A stretch of 64,000 nt of DNA from Pseudopithomyces maydicus (taxonomy: Eukaryota; Ascomycota; Dothideomycetes; Pleosporales; Didymosphaeriaceae), in assembly GCA_026873275.1 (NCBI GenBank), contig JANTUC010000007.1:1798001-1862000 (forward strand). The letters are read 5' to 3'. A program made the position numbers and the translations under genes. The notes beneath the pieces were generated by a model. The model did no database searches. It was not told where the DNA came from and saw nothing but the letters and a program-made list of their open reading frames with translations. Below, in pieces: positions 36,585 through 48,627 of this stretch. Within the stretch, counting starts at the first letter, position 1, and every line of letters begins with the position of its first letter.

Positions 36585-39500
36585 ATGACTTCCATAGCTA
36601 TTATCGGCGTTCAATGCCGATTTCCTGGGGGCGGACTCACCCGAGAAGCTTTGGGAATTGCTTGTCAATGGCACAAACACATGGTCCGAAGTACCAAAGG
36701 ACCGATTCAACGAGAAGGCGTTTTTTCATCCACATCCTGACGATACGAATGGGACGAATAACCATGCTGGTGGACACTTCCTGACCCAAGATGTGAGAGA
36801 TTTTGATAATGAGTTTTTCAACAGTAAGTGATCTGAACTCAGATGGTCTGATACCCTGCTGATTGCGCCACCATCTCAGTCTCGGCGCAGGAGGCGGCAG
36901 GAATGGACCCGCAGCAACGCATCCTTCTGGAGACAGTATACGAGGCGCTTGAGAGCGCGGGCCAACAGCAACACCTCATTCGAGGATCTGCGACATCGGT
37001 ACACGTCGCCTTATTTACTCGGGACTACGACAGAAATATCTTTAAGGATACGCTTGGTGTTCCCCGCTACCAGATTACTGGAGTCGGAGATGCCATTGCA
37101 GCAAATAGGATATCACATGCGTTTGACTTCACTGGGCCTTCTGTCGCCTTGGATACAGGCTGCTCAGGAGGGCTTGTCGCAGTCCATCAAGCATGCAACT
37201 CCTTGAGACTGGGAGAAAGCGACATGGCGATTGCCGCAGCAGCAAACCTCATCTTGAGCCCTGATCATCAGATTGCGATGAGCAACCTACACATGCTCAA
37301 CGATGAAGGCCGCTCATATCCATTTGATGACAGAGGTTCTGGCTATGGTCGAGGAGAAGGCGTTGCTGCCCTCATCTTGAAACGTATGGACAAAGCCATC
37401 GAGGACGGTGATCCTATCCGTGGTGTCATCCTCGGCAGTGCTATTAACCAAGACGGTCGCACGATCGAAGGAATTACACATCCTAGTAGTATTGCACAAG
37501 CATCTCTGGAGAAGCAGTTATACAAGAAGATGAACATAGACCCGACCGCCATATCCTACGTAGAAGCCCACGGAACTGGTACCGCAGCAGGCGACCGAGT
37601 AGAGATGGACGCGTTGTCTGAGGTTTTTTGCGAGGGAAAGACTGAACCGCTATATGTGGGATCTATCAAGTCCAATATCGGTCACTTGGAATGCGCAAGT
37701 GGACTCGCTGGATTGATCAAAAGTCTGCTCATCCTGGAACATGGATGTATCCCGCCCAACGCTGATTTCGTGAACCCAAAGGATGGTCTTCGGCTTACCG
37801 AGAGAAACATTAAAATTCCGAAAGCTCCTATACAATGGCCTGAAGGTGCACCAGCTCAAGTCTCGGTTAACAGTTTTGGTTACGGTGGAACCAACGCCCA
37901 TCTTTTATTGGAACGTGCGCCTCAGTCAAAAGAAGTCGCAGCATCGGACGGAGATGATGCATCACACCTCTTCACATTCTCTGCTAAGAGTGAAACATCT
38001 CTCATAAATATGATACGGCATAATCATGCATGGCTTTCTTCTCAAGGGAACTCACTTTCACTCCCGTCCCTATCTCATACACTATGTCATCGGCGCACTC
38101 ACCATCCATGGAGATTCAGCTGTGTTTCAAAGAGCCACCAAGATCTGGCGGATCAGCTTGCATCAGCTGCGCGTGCCTTCATGCCTGCGGCCAGCTCTGA
38201 AAAGGCTACGCTTAACTTCGTTTTTACAGGGCAAGGTGCACAATATCCGAAGATGGCACATGAGCTCCTCACTTCAGGAACAAAAACAGCATTTAAGTCA
38301 TCAATTGATTGCTCGAATGGCATACTTATCGACCTCGGAGCAAACTGGAGCTTAATTGACGAAATTCTTCGCGATCCTGACACCTCACGACTACATCTGG
38401 CCGAACTGGCTCAACCAGCGACCACTGCGATACAAATTGCTCTCATAGATCTATTAAAAGACATGGAAGTCTATCCGGACAACGTTATCGGTCACTCTAG
38501 CGGAGAGATCGCGGCGGCTTACGCAGCTGGTTATATCTCGCAAGCTACCGCAATTCGAATTTCTTACTGCCGTGGCCTAGCCACCAGTCGTCGAAAGAGT
38601 GAACAGCAGAAGGGTGCCATGCTTGCTGTTGGGTTGGGCGAAGAAGAGATATCTAAGCACGTCCAGGGTCTAACAAAGGGGACTGTGTCTGTTGCATGCG
38701 CCAACAGTCCCCAGAATACCACTATATCAGGTGATGAAGAGGCAATTGATGAGTTAGCCGTCAAGCTTTCCTCCATGGATATTTTCAACCGCAAGCTTCG
38801 TGTAGACGCTGCTTACCACTCTCACCATATGCGCTCTGTCTCTGACGAGTATAAGAGTCTAATGGGATTGATTGAATGCAGGCGACCAGAAGCAGCTCCT
38901 AAATTCTTTTCCACAGTAGCTGCCTCAGAGAAGATTGGAGGCTTTGATGCAGAATACTGGTGCGAAAATTTGGTTTCCAAAGTTCGTTTCAAAGAGGGCA
39001 TGCAAGCATTGTCTCGCTCGCATGCCTCATCACGACAAATATTTGTGGAGATTGGCCCACACAACGCTCTTGCTGGACCGACAAGACAATGTATTACAGA
39101 CCTGCAAGAAAAAGTAAGATACGACTATATCTCGCTACTTAAGAGAGGAACAAACGCTATACACAGCGCATTAGAATCTGTTGGCACACTATACGAACGT
39201 GGAAAATTACCAGACCTTTCCATGTTGCCTGAACTAGGTTCTATAACGCAGCCTCCAAGAGTCCTTTATGGTTTGCCGTCATATAGCTGGAATCACTCCA
39301 AGAAGCACTGGCACGAGTCGCGTCTCAGCCGAGATTATCGATTACGCACGCATCCATATCACGACCTTGTTGGTCTAAAGAGCATCGAGGCAACCAGCTT
39401 TGAGCCGAGGTGGCGACACATGGTCAGCCTTGATAGCTTACCGTGGTTAGCGGACCATGTGGTAGATGGAGTTGCGGTGTTTCCCGGCTCTGGATACCTG

Positions 39501-42500
39501 TGTATGGCCATCGAAGCCATATCACAGCTTGCTAAAGATAATCTTGCCGAAAACCAAGGACGACGGGTCATTTTGAAAAATATCGAATTCGTAAAAGCTT
39601 TGCTTGTTCCTGATTCTCCCCAAAAGACTGAGGTGCAAATTACGTTCTCCCCAGAACAATCCAGTTCAGATAAGATCAAGGAGTTGGCGTTCTATTTCAG
39701 AGTCTCTGCATACACGCAGGATCAAACTTGGGACGAGCACTGTCACGGCTACGTGAGAATTGAGGACCTCCCATCCGATGATAACTCCATGACCAATGGC
39801 CATCATCAACACAAAGATGCTCTCTCGTCTGACCAGATATACCAAGGCTTACGGGAGAATGGTAATGCATATGGGCCCATGTTCAATGGCATCAAGGATA
39901 TGTCGATATCTGATGACCGTGGTATGGCTACCATCATCATTCCAGACGTTGCCAGCGTCATGCCGTCCAGTTGCATGCAGCCGCACACTATTCATCCTAC
40001 TACGTTAGATGTTATCATGCATACTAGCCTTCCACTAGCATCGCAGAAGTTTGGACCCGGCTCTATAATGCCTATTCATATTGACGAAGTCGTCGTATCG
40101 ACTGAAATCGACAACACTCCGGGAGCGGCTCTATGTGTTTATACAGACCTTGCCGCAACCCACTCACGGAATGCCGAGCTAGACATTGAAGCTTTCAATG
40201 ACAAAAACGGCGTTTCTGGTCTCTCTTTCTCGGGAGTGAAACTGCGAATTCTTCCCACCAGTACACCAGTCAAAGAGGTTCAGCACGAAACCAAGAACAT
40301 CTGTTGGGATGCTGAGTGGCGGCCAGATGTGGACCACATATCGGCTGCACACTTCAGACCTGCTAAAGTAGACGACACGCAAACACCATCTTTGGGTTAC
40401 AAAGTCCAAGCCATGAATGACGCCACTGCACGTTACATTCAAAAATGTATCGACGCAGTCAACAGCAACCAACTGACAATCTCCGATGAACACAAACTTT
40501 TGTTCGATTGGATGCAGCGCGAAGGACTAGAACGCTCCTCAGAATTGCCCAATGGCGATAGTTCTACCGATATATCGAAGTTCTCGGAAATGGACATTGT
40601 CGCAAGAACTGGAGAGCAACTGACCGGTATAGTCTCTGGGTCGATTGATGCTCTCCAACTCGTCACCGAGGATGGCCTGCTCTATGGATCCTACCAAGAT
40701 CATTCGTCTGTGCTATGCTATGATCTATTGCGCCAATACGTCTCTCATATGTCTTTCAAGAAGTCCAAGCTACGGATTCTCGAGATCGGTGGTGGCACCG
40801 GTGGAGCTACGCTCCCTTTTCTACAGACTATGAAAGCTGCTGGCTTTTTGCCCGAAGCTTATCATTTCACCGATGTCTCAACCAGCTTCTTCGAGCGCGC
40901 AGGGCAAAAATTCGCAGAGTATCCAATCGACTTTCGAAGGCTTGACATCGAGAAAGATCCAGCACAGCAAGGTTTCGAGGCTGGGAGCTATGATGTTGTG
41001 CTCGCCTTTAACTGTCTTCATGTAACGTCCAGTATCCGGACTACGCTGAGAAATGCGCGGTCGCTGCTGCGTGCAGATGGCCGCTTGGTTCTCATTGAGA
41101 TTGTAAATGCGCAGCCCTACCATCACATTTCCTATGGTACATTGCCTGGTTATTGGAAAGGCTCTGTAGACGGGCGTCCTAATGGTCCGTTCATGCCTAT
41201 AGAACAATGGCGGCAGTGTCTTCATGATACGGAGATGGACATGCAACTATGTGTGAAAGACGATGAGGAAGCACATATATCCAGCTTGATGGTTGCACGG
41301 CCACTTAGAGATACTGCTTCTAAATCTGCCGACAAGATCCAGATAATACCAGTGGCTGGAGTATCTGACAGTCTTACTGATGGCATAGCCAATGTTTTCA
41401 AGGAAGGTCAGTATATGTTCCTTAAGCCCACAGAAACCACTTCATGTACTTTGATAATCTAACTTTCCGCAGGGAGCTACAATGCAACGGTCGCAGATCT
41501 GAATACTCTTGCCGAGGGAGACCCAGCAGTGAAAATCATTCTTGATAACGGCGATAATCCTCTCCTGTCCAATCTGACATCGGAAGCCTTTCATTCAACA
41601 TGCACGTTAATCAATAAACATACCCACATCATGTGGATCACTGTCGGTTCCGATCCAGAATCTTATTCTGACCCAAGGAGGCATCTTATAACTGGCTTAG
41701 CACGAAGTGCGCAGGCCGAAAACGATGGCCTGCGGTTGATAACCGTTGATGTGCAGCAAAGCTCAGACACGCCGAAAACTCGAAGTCTGCTACTGAATGT
41801 CCTGCAATCCTCATTCTTCCGGGACAACACCAACCCAGAACGTGAACTCATTATCCGAGACGATTCCATTGTCATTCCGAGGCTCCTCCCTGACGCCAAA
41901 TTAAACAAATGGGTATCTCGGGAGCCACAAATAACTCATATCGATCAATTGCACTTCCGAAATAATCCTCTTGTTCTGTTAGAAGATGCCTTCGTTGGAA
42001 CATCCAGCCACATCTTTGGTGTGGACCAGACACACCGGGCACCACTCTCTGGTGAAGATGTGCAAGTGCAGGTTCATGCGGTACGTGGATCAGTCGATCC
42101 CTCAGACTCAATATATTACGAGTATTCCGGAATTATTACTGCACTGGGAAGCGAGGTCACTGGTTTCCAGATCGGTGACCAGGTCATGGCCATCAGCACG
42201 AGCAGACTCGCAAGCCAGCTGCGTGTTTCTGCTAGTCTCACATGCAAAATTCCAGAGGGTTTCTCACTGGACACTGCCGCTGCCCTGCCGTTAGCTTTAA
42301 TGGCCACCGATCGTGTTTTGCTTTCCTTGATGAGGGGCTTCCTTCGGGTAAGGTCTTGCTGCACGGCATCAGCAACATCACCATTCAAACAATGCTCCAA
42401 TATCTTCAGAAGAACTCTGCAGAAGTGGTTGTTCTTGCTTCGGAGCCGGCCGAACTGTCATTGTTGGAGAAACTTGGGGTCCCAAAGAGTAATATCGTGC

Positions 42501-44130
42501 AACCCGAGCAATATTCGAAGCGGGCACGTCGACATCAAAGCGGCGACTCACAGCGGTTAGATGCTATTATTACATCCGACGTTTCTGAACTATCTTCTGA
42601 TGTACCGGCATCTCTGAAGCCTTTTGGAACCATCGTACAGTTGCAGTCGGATGATACCCACTCGAAACATCAGCTCGATCTACCGCCTAATGTGTCGATG
42701 CATACATTCGATATGGATGCATACCTACGCGCTTACCCCAATCAGGCACGTCAGTGTATTGAAAGGGCTGCTGAGATCATGGAATCCTGCAAAGCACAAT
42801 TGGTACAGCTTCCAGTGACAGCAAGGCCAATTGAGCGGATCTCGGAGCTACTAGTTGTGTCACAATCTCCGAAACCTATAGAAACAACCGTCTTTGAGGT
42901 GCACGATAACTCCACAGTTCCAACCATCAGACCAGGAGTTGGTGACTACCAGCTAGACTCCGATGCTACATATGTCATCTCGGGAGGACTTGGAGATCTT
43001 GGACGAAAGCTTTTTGTCAAGTTGGCAAATCATGGCGCAAAACATCTAGTCTCTTTGTCCCGTCGGTCGGAGAAGATAGATACGCTCCAGCAACTGGTAT
43101 CTGAGGTCTCACCAGACTGCAAAATCTATCATATACAATGCGATATTGCGCAAAGAACAGAGGTTGGAGCTGCAGTAGCAAGGATCGTTTCGTTGGGATG
43201 CCCTCCAGTTCGAGGTATCATTCAATCAGCGCACACCCTACAAGTACGTTTCTCCTCAATATATACATCCAAGACATTATACTAATAATCCCTTAGGATC
43301 GCAGCCTTGACTCCATGTCTCTCGACTCCTTCAATCTCCCACTCGATCCCAAGCTCAAAGGCACACTCAATCTCCAAAAGGCCTTCGACACCCCCTCCCT
43401 CAACTTCTTCATCATGCTCTCCTCCGCCGCGAACATTGTCGGCACCCGCGGCCAAGCCAACTACAACGCCGGTAACGCCATCCAGGATGCTCTCGCTCAA
43501 GCCTCCAAGCACAAACAATGCCACTATCTTTCAATCAGCCCCAGCATGGTCGAAGGTACCTCTGCCGTGCAAAACCCCGACATCCGAAAAGCACTTCAAC
43601 GTTCCGGTCTTGCTGTCATTCAAGAGCCCGATATGGATGCCCTTTTCACATACGTCCTCAGCCCAACAGCGCGTGCAGATCGCATCGCACACATTGCCGT
43701 GGGATTCACGTCAGAATCTGTTTCCCATGCCGAAACGACCAACGGCACTGTGCGCTCGCCGTTCTTCGCACACGTGTTAGGGTCTGGCCGAGCGGAGGCA
43801 AAGGCAAAACCAAAGGCAGCAGCTAAAACGCAGACCTTCAAGGAGATTCTCGAAGGAGGTGATGCAAGTGCAGCGCTGGCATATGCAACGGCCACGGTGA
43901 CGAAGAAATTATCCGGCTTGACATATGTAGATGCAGAAACGATGGAGCTGGACAAACCGATTGCCGAGTTTGGACTCGACTCTTTAATTGCAATCGAGTT
44001 GAGAAACTGGATTAAGCGGGAATTCGGGGCAGCATTGCAGAGTCTGGAAATTCTGAACGAGAGGGGAATTGGGAAGCTGGCGGAGAGAATTGTGAAGAAG
44101 GTGGGTGGAAAGGGGGTCATTGTGGCTTGA
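36585..44130 (+). CDS. highly reducing polyketide synthase (KS-AT-DH-cMT-ER*-KR-ACP), two frame breaks
   Basis: Model join(36585..36823,36880..41406,41473..43243,43297..44130), about 2456 aa. Introns of 56, 66 and 53 bp are clean GT-AG. KS: active-site Cys in DTGCSGG, His in EAHGTGT and KSNIGH. AT: GHSSGE. DH: His in HVVDGVAVFP. cMT: EIGGGTGG. ER region (about 1760-2040): EYSGIITALGSEVTGFQIGD is retained, but the nucleotide-binding segment reads KVLLHGISNITIQ, without the Gly-rich motif. KR: SGGLGDLG and the SSAAN...YNAGN catalytic set. ACP: GLDSL. The frame breaks at 36627-36631 (run of five G, after CRFPG) and near 42325-42340 (around CTTTCC, just before LDEGLPSGK). Expected family sequence continues in the new frame each time. 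Product unknown; a methylated, largely unsaturated chain is inferred. Confidence 0.92.
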
Positions 44131-44282
44131 TATATATATGTATGCACTTGAATAGCCTGGAGTAACTCATCACGTGTTACACCTACAATTCGACTATTTC
44201 TCACGGTGATGCGCATCACCACCATTCATTATGAACGCAAGGCGCTACGCCCAAAAACGTTAGCGTGGATGGACTCAGCACA

Positions 44283-44291
44283 TATATATAA
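44283..44291 (+). promoter_or_regulatory. TATA-like element with CT-rich stretch ahead of minisatellite
   Basis: TATATATAA is followed by CT-rich DNA (about 44295-44340). It looks like a core promoter, yet no open frame follows, only the repeat array. The function is uncertain. Confidence 0.3.
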
Positions 44292-44393
44292 CTCAGCTTC
44301 TGCTCTCCAACCTTCCTCCTCTCTATACACACTCTCTGCATTTAGAGCTTTAAAATTCTGAATGTAGAATTAAAAGGTGGTGGCTATGGGCCC

Positions 44394-44930
44394 TATGTGG
44401 GTTCGGATGGTTGGTGGGATGAATTAAAATTAGATTCCCTCTCTTTTATGGTGGTTCGGACTGTTGGAGAGGACTAAAATCCAAAGCCGCTCTACTTATG
44501 GCAGTTCGGACTGTTGGAGGAGAATAAAATGTAAATCCTCCCATATCATGGCAGTTCGGACTGGTAGAGAAGACTAAAATTCCAGTTCCTTCTGTTCCAT
44601 GCTGGTTGGGACTGTTGGAGGAGAATAAATTGTAAATCCTCCCATATCATGGCAGTTCGGACTGGTGAACAAGACTAAAATTACTATCCCTCCTGCTCCA
44701 TGCTGGTTGGGACTGTTGGAGGAGAATAAATTGTAAATCCTCCCATATCATTGAAGTTCGGACTGGTGAACAAGACTAAAATTACTATCCCTCCTGTTCT
44801 ATGCTGGTTCGGACTGTTGGAGGGAATTAAAATGTAAACCCACATATTTTGTGATAGTTCGGATTGGAGGAGAGGACTAAAATTCAAACATAGTAATCAT
44901 CTGATAGTGGTTCGAATGGTTAGAAAAGAA
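44394..44930. repeat. minisatellite array A, about 11 units of 50-53 bp
   Basis: A core GTTCGGACTG (variants) recurs at about 44401, 44454, 44504, 44554, 44605, 44655, 44706, 44756, 44807, 44857 and 44909. Each unit continues with GAnnAATAAAAT or GACTAAAAT and a C-rich stretch. Alternate units are most alike, so the array has a two-unit period of about 101 bp. It sits between the 3' ends of the PKS and PRP16 genes. Confidence 0.9.
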
Positions 44931-45352
44931 ATTCGAAAAAAAGGTCTGTTACCACGAGAATGTGCAAAATAGTTTTGAAATTCGAAATGAAAATTAGGCC
45001 TGATAGCACTTGTGGGTGTAAAAGGATCGAGGAAAGAAGATTCGGAAACAGTAGCCTGGTGGATCATGGGAAGATATTGAAGATTGGTATTTAAAGATTG
45101 TGTCATTTATTTGGAGTGGACTCGATCTTATGTACTTCGATGGATTGTAGTGGTGATATGATGGCTAGGTTGGACTTGGTGCATTACTCGATTAAGCTGA
45201 TCACGACTGTGATACAGTAGCTGGAGTAGACTCGATAGATCACCATTCTACAGAAAAACTTATATGCAATATCTATCCTGGGGCAACTCAACCCAGAATA
45301 ACATCCCCAATTATCATTTCACAATCCACCACCCTTGCGTAATACAAGACCC

Positions 45353-48304
45353 CTAAAACCCTCTGCGCCTTCCTTTCCCAATAATCGGTTTCTTCACCAC
45401 ACCGTCAGCCTGAGGTTTCTTAACTCCAACACCAGGCCGTCTAACAACCGGCCCAGCTTCTTCCTCCGCAAGACGCTGCTCCTCGCGAAGCTTATCCTCT
45501 GCCATTTTCGCCTCAAGCTCAGCCTTCCTGTTGAACTCTGTCTCAACAACTCGCTTGTCACGAGCAGAGTATCCCTTCTCTTTGATGGAGTAGAAGACTG
45601 CTCCCAGGTCGGCAAGCCAGTGTGGATCTACAGAAGTAACGCAGGACATGTATTCCTTGCTTGTGAGGATGAGCTCGTGGTAGACGACGTAGTCGGGCAG
45701 ATATCCGAGGCCGTAGAGCGCAGACGTGGGGTGGAGCTGGATGGTGACGCTGGTGCGGAGGTTGATGTATTCGCCGATGCCTTTCACCTTTGCGGCTTGG
45801 TGGTAGTAGCCGGAGCAGATGCACTTGCGGATGACATCCCAGTCTGTGCCGCAGGATACGAGGTTCATCTTTTGCATCTTCATGATGTCGAGGAGCTGGT
45901 CTCTGATTTCTTTGGCGCGTCTCAGTGTCTTTGGGTGTAAGAAGTGCCGTATGCACCATCCGTCCGAGTAACCGTTCACTTTCCACTGTGTATAAACGTG
46001 GAGCAAAGTGAGGTGGTCGGATTCCGGAACGAAGAATTTTTCGCGTGCAGCATCTGATTCTTCCAGTCGTTCCTTGGGTCTGTAGAATACATTGGGAACG
46101 GACAACATGGACACAATTGTCAGCATCTCCTCGCTACATTCGTATTCGACGGATGTGATGATCAACTTTGCAAGAGAAGGGTCCATAGGAAACGCTGTCA
46201 TGGTGCGACCTAGGGCAGTAAGATCTCCAATGTTGTCCAAAGCACCAAGAGCCCAGAGGTCAAAGAGTGAGGTGGTGATGACATCCTGAGGCGGAGGGTC
46301 CATGAAATCGAAATCCAGCAGATCCCTAACCCCAAGAGACTTGAGTAACAAGACGGTGTTGGCAAGATTAGTACGCTGAATCTCGGGAATAGTCTGGATG
46401 TAGAACTCATCTCGGAAAGCTCTCTCTGTGTAAAGGTGGAAGCATTTTCCTGGCCCTGTACGTCCGGCTCTTCCGGCTCTCTGGCCGGCATTGGCTTGCG
46501 ATATGGGCGTTATTTGTAGAGTATCCATTCCCATTTTCGGATTGTAGACCTTGAGCTTGGAAAATCCAGAGTCTACAACATACATAATGCCATCGACTGT
46601 CAAACTCGTCTCTGCGATATTTGTAGCTACAATGACTTTACGTTCCCCGGGTGCAGCAGGCTGGAAGATCTTGGCTTGGAGATCTGCGGGCATCTGACTA
46701 TAGATTGGAAGAGTAGTCAACTTGGGTGGATCGTTGAGCAGTTTGAGCCGTTCATTTACAAGTTCGCAGGTGACCTCGATGTCCTCTTGACCAGTCATGA
46801 AGACTAGTATGTCGCCTGGACCCTGTGACACGTGAATAGCCAGGACCTGTTTGACAGCGCTGTCTACATAGTCTTCGCAGGGTGATCTCGAATACTGTAT
46901 ATCGACAGGGAAGGTACGCCCAGGAATAATAAACTCTGGAGCTCCACCATAAAAACGTGAGAAGCGCTCTGAATTCATGGTGGCAGATGTTACGATCAGC
47001 TTGAGATCTCGTCTTCGAGCCAGGACCTTTTTGATTAGACCCATGAGTACGTCTGTATTCAGCGCTCTTTCGTGCGCTTCGTCCATAATGATACAAGAGT
47101 ATCGGTCAAGGTCGGACTCATTTAGCGACTCTCGCAGTAGTACACCATCGGTCATGTATTTGATCTTCGTCTCCTTGCTCGTACAATCTTCAAAGCGGAT
47201 CGCGTAGCCAACCAGGCCACCCAGTTTGACTTCCATCTCCTCGCTGACACGTTTGGCAACACTCATTGCAGCGACACGTCGTGGTTGTGTACATCCAATT
47301 AAACCATGTTCGGCATAGCCATCTTCGTAGAGGAATTGTGTGAGCTGAGTCGTTTTGCCAGAACCCGTCTGGCCGACCACGATAACGACTTGGTTGTCAC
47401 GTATAACCCGCAAAAGATCTTCGCGTACGGCGAAGGCCGGTAGATACTGCCGTTGTTCCCGCAGTGTCTTGCTCTTGCTGAAAGCCGACTGTCCTTGTTG
47501 CTTTTCGAGATGTTGTGCAAACTTGTTGCTGCCCTTGTTCTCTCCCTCCTCAACGCCTGGTGCAGGTGCTGCACTGTCTGCATCATCCTCTTTGACGCCC
47601 ATAATGTTGCCTAGGGTAGTGCCTTTGACATTCGTAGCCTCCTGTGCCTGCTTCTGCCGTTCTTTCTGCTGCCTCTTTTCTTTGACTACCCTACTTCCTC
47701 GTCGACTGAACACAGCCATATCACTTTGCGGGTCACGCACTGCGGGAACAGGCTCGATCTGCTTTGTGAAAACGCGTTTACCGTCGAGGAAAGGTGGCTT
47801 CAGATCGTGGACCAAGATGTGAATCCGAGTGGACTCGTTGTCGTCGTCGAAATCGGCTTCGAATGTTCGTCTCTGGGCGACACCAGATTGTAACATTCGA
47901 TTAGTCTCCCAAGCGTCCACATCCTTCTGTTTCTGAATTGCTCGTGCACTGGCACGGCTGTTCTGTTTCTTCTCGGTAAGCGCCGCCTCCCTCTGCGCAT
48001 CCACCCAGGTACTCTCCGCGCCGCCGAATGGGTTGTGCGAGTCGTCACCAAACGTATGCCCATTCTCTTCCCCGCCATACCAGTCTCGGTCCAGCGCCAT
48101 AGAGTCGAAGTCCTCCACCATTTCCTCTGGGCCTTCGAAGGATTTCTGGTGCGGCCTGCTGCCATTTTCGCGCGGCCTTGGAGTGTTCGATCTGGAGGAA
48201 GAAGGCGAGTCCTTGTGGAGGCGTTTCTGGAACTTGGGTCGCGGAGCTACGGAAAACTCGTCGTCATCGAGCTTGCGGCGCTTGGGGCTATGTCCACGGT
48301 CCAT
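45353..48304 (-). CDS. PRP16: DEAH-box splicing helicase Prp16
   Basis: Single exon, 983 aa. I start at the ATG at 48304 (MDRGHSPKRRKL); upstream in-frame codons lack an ATG. The N-terminal 300 residues are charged and contain DRDWYGGEE, a hallmark of Prp16/DHX38. The helicase core has GQTGSGKTTQ (P-loop), DEAHER, SATMNS and QRAGRAGRTGPG. The HA2/OB regions follow, and the tail ends KKPIIGKGRRRGF. Known: an ATPase that remodels the spliceosome after the first catalytic step. It is head to head with PWP1, 323 bp apart. Confidence 0.95.
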   Translation of the reverse strand: MDRGHSPKRRKLDDDEFSVAPRPKFQKRLHKDSPSSSRSNTPRPRENGSRPHQKSFEGPEEMVEDFDSMALDRDWYGGEENGHTFGDDSHNPFGGAESTWVDAQREAALTEKKQNSRASARAIQKQKDVDAWETNRMLQSGVAQRRTFEADFDDDNESTRIHILVHDLKPPFLDGKRVFTKQIEPVPAVRDPQSDMAVFSRRGSRVVKEKRQQKERQKQAQEATNVKGTTLGNIMGVKEDDADSAAPAPGVEEGENKGSNKFAQHLEKQQGQSAFSKSKTLREQRQYLPAFAVREDLLRVIRDNQVVIVVGQTGSGKTTQLTQFLYEDGYAEHGLIGCTQPRRVAAMSVAKRVSEEMEVKLGGLVGYAIRFEDCTSKETKIKYMTDGVLLRESLNESDLDRYSCIIMDEAHERALNTDVLMGLIKKVLARRRDLKLIVTSATMNSERFSRFYGGAPEFIIPGRTFPVDIQYSRSPCEDYVDSAVKQVLAIHVSQGPGDILVFMTGQEDIEVTCELVNERLKLLNDPPKLTTLPIYSQMPADLQAKIFQPAAPGERKVIVATNIAETSLTVDGIMYVVDSGFSKLKVYNPKMGMDTLQITPISQANAGQRAGRAGRTGPGKCFHLYTERAFRDEFYIQTIPEIQRTNLANTVLLLKSLGVRDLLDFDFMDPPPQDVITTSLFDLWALGALDNIGDLTALGRTMTAFPMDPSLAKLIITSVEYECSEEMLTIVSMLSVPNVFYRPKERLEESDAAREKFFVPESDHLTLLHVYTQWKVNGYSDGWCIRHFLHPKTLRRAKEIRDQLLDIMKMQKMNLVSCGTDWDVIRKCICSGYYHQAAKVKGIGEYINLRTSVTIQLHPTSALYGLGYLPDYVVYHELILTSKEYMSCVTSVDPHWLADLGAVFYSIKEKGYSARDKRVVETEFNRKAELEAKMAEDKLREEQRLAEEEAGPVVRRPGVGVKKPQADGVVKKPIIGKGRRRGF

Positions 48305-48627
48305 GGTGCTGGGCGTCGGGGTACAAGGCGGTGAGAAGGTGAAGCGTAGAGGTGACACAGTGAGGTGTGCGCGCAGACTTGCAGTCGAATCGGGTATAAC
48401 TCCAAGCAGTCAAAGGTAGGCTGCACTCGCGAGGCCGTAGTCTAGGTATATTTGGGTGGGGCGTGTAGGAAGATAGTCGCCATGGCAGCAGTGGAAATTT
48501 CGGGGGAGCTGCGGAGTTTTGAGCCACACGCGCACCGCCACAGCCCCGCCACGCGCCAAAAAGTTCAGCGGAAAATTCCCCCACGCAAGCATCCACTATC
48601 CTGCTCACACATCCCATTGCAGCAGTC
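48305..48627. promoter_or_regulatory. bidirectional promoter PRP16 / PWP1
   Basis: 323 bp between the start codons of two essential housekeeping genes. No TATA box seen, which is usual for such genes. Confidence 0.5.

Larger units (their letters stand above)
44131..45352. other. tail-to-tail intergenic region holding array A
   Basis: 1.2 kb between two convergent 3' ends. Apart from the minisatellite and the TATA-like element it shows no gene. Confidence 0.55.

Noticed and set aside
42242..43285. Separate gene for the PKS C-terminal part
   Set aside because: Its reading continues the ER/KR order directly after the upstream frame; one PKS with a frame break explains both.
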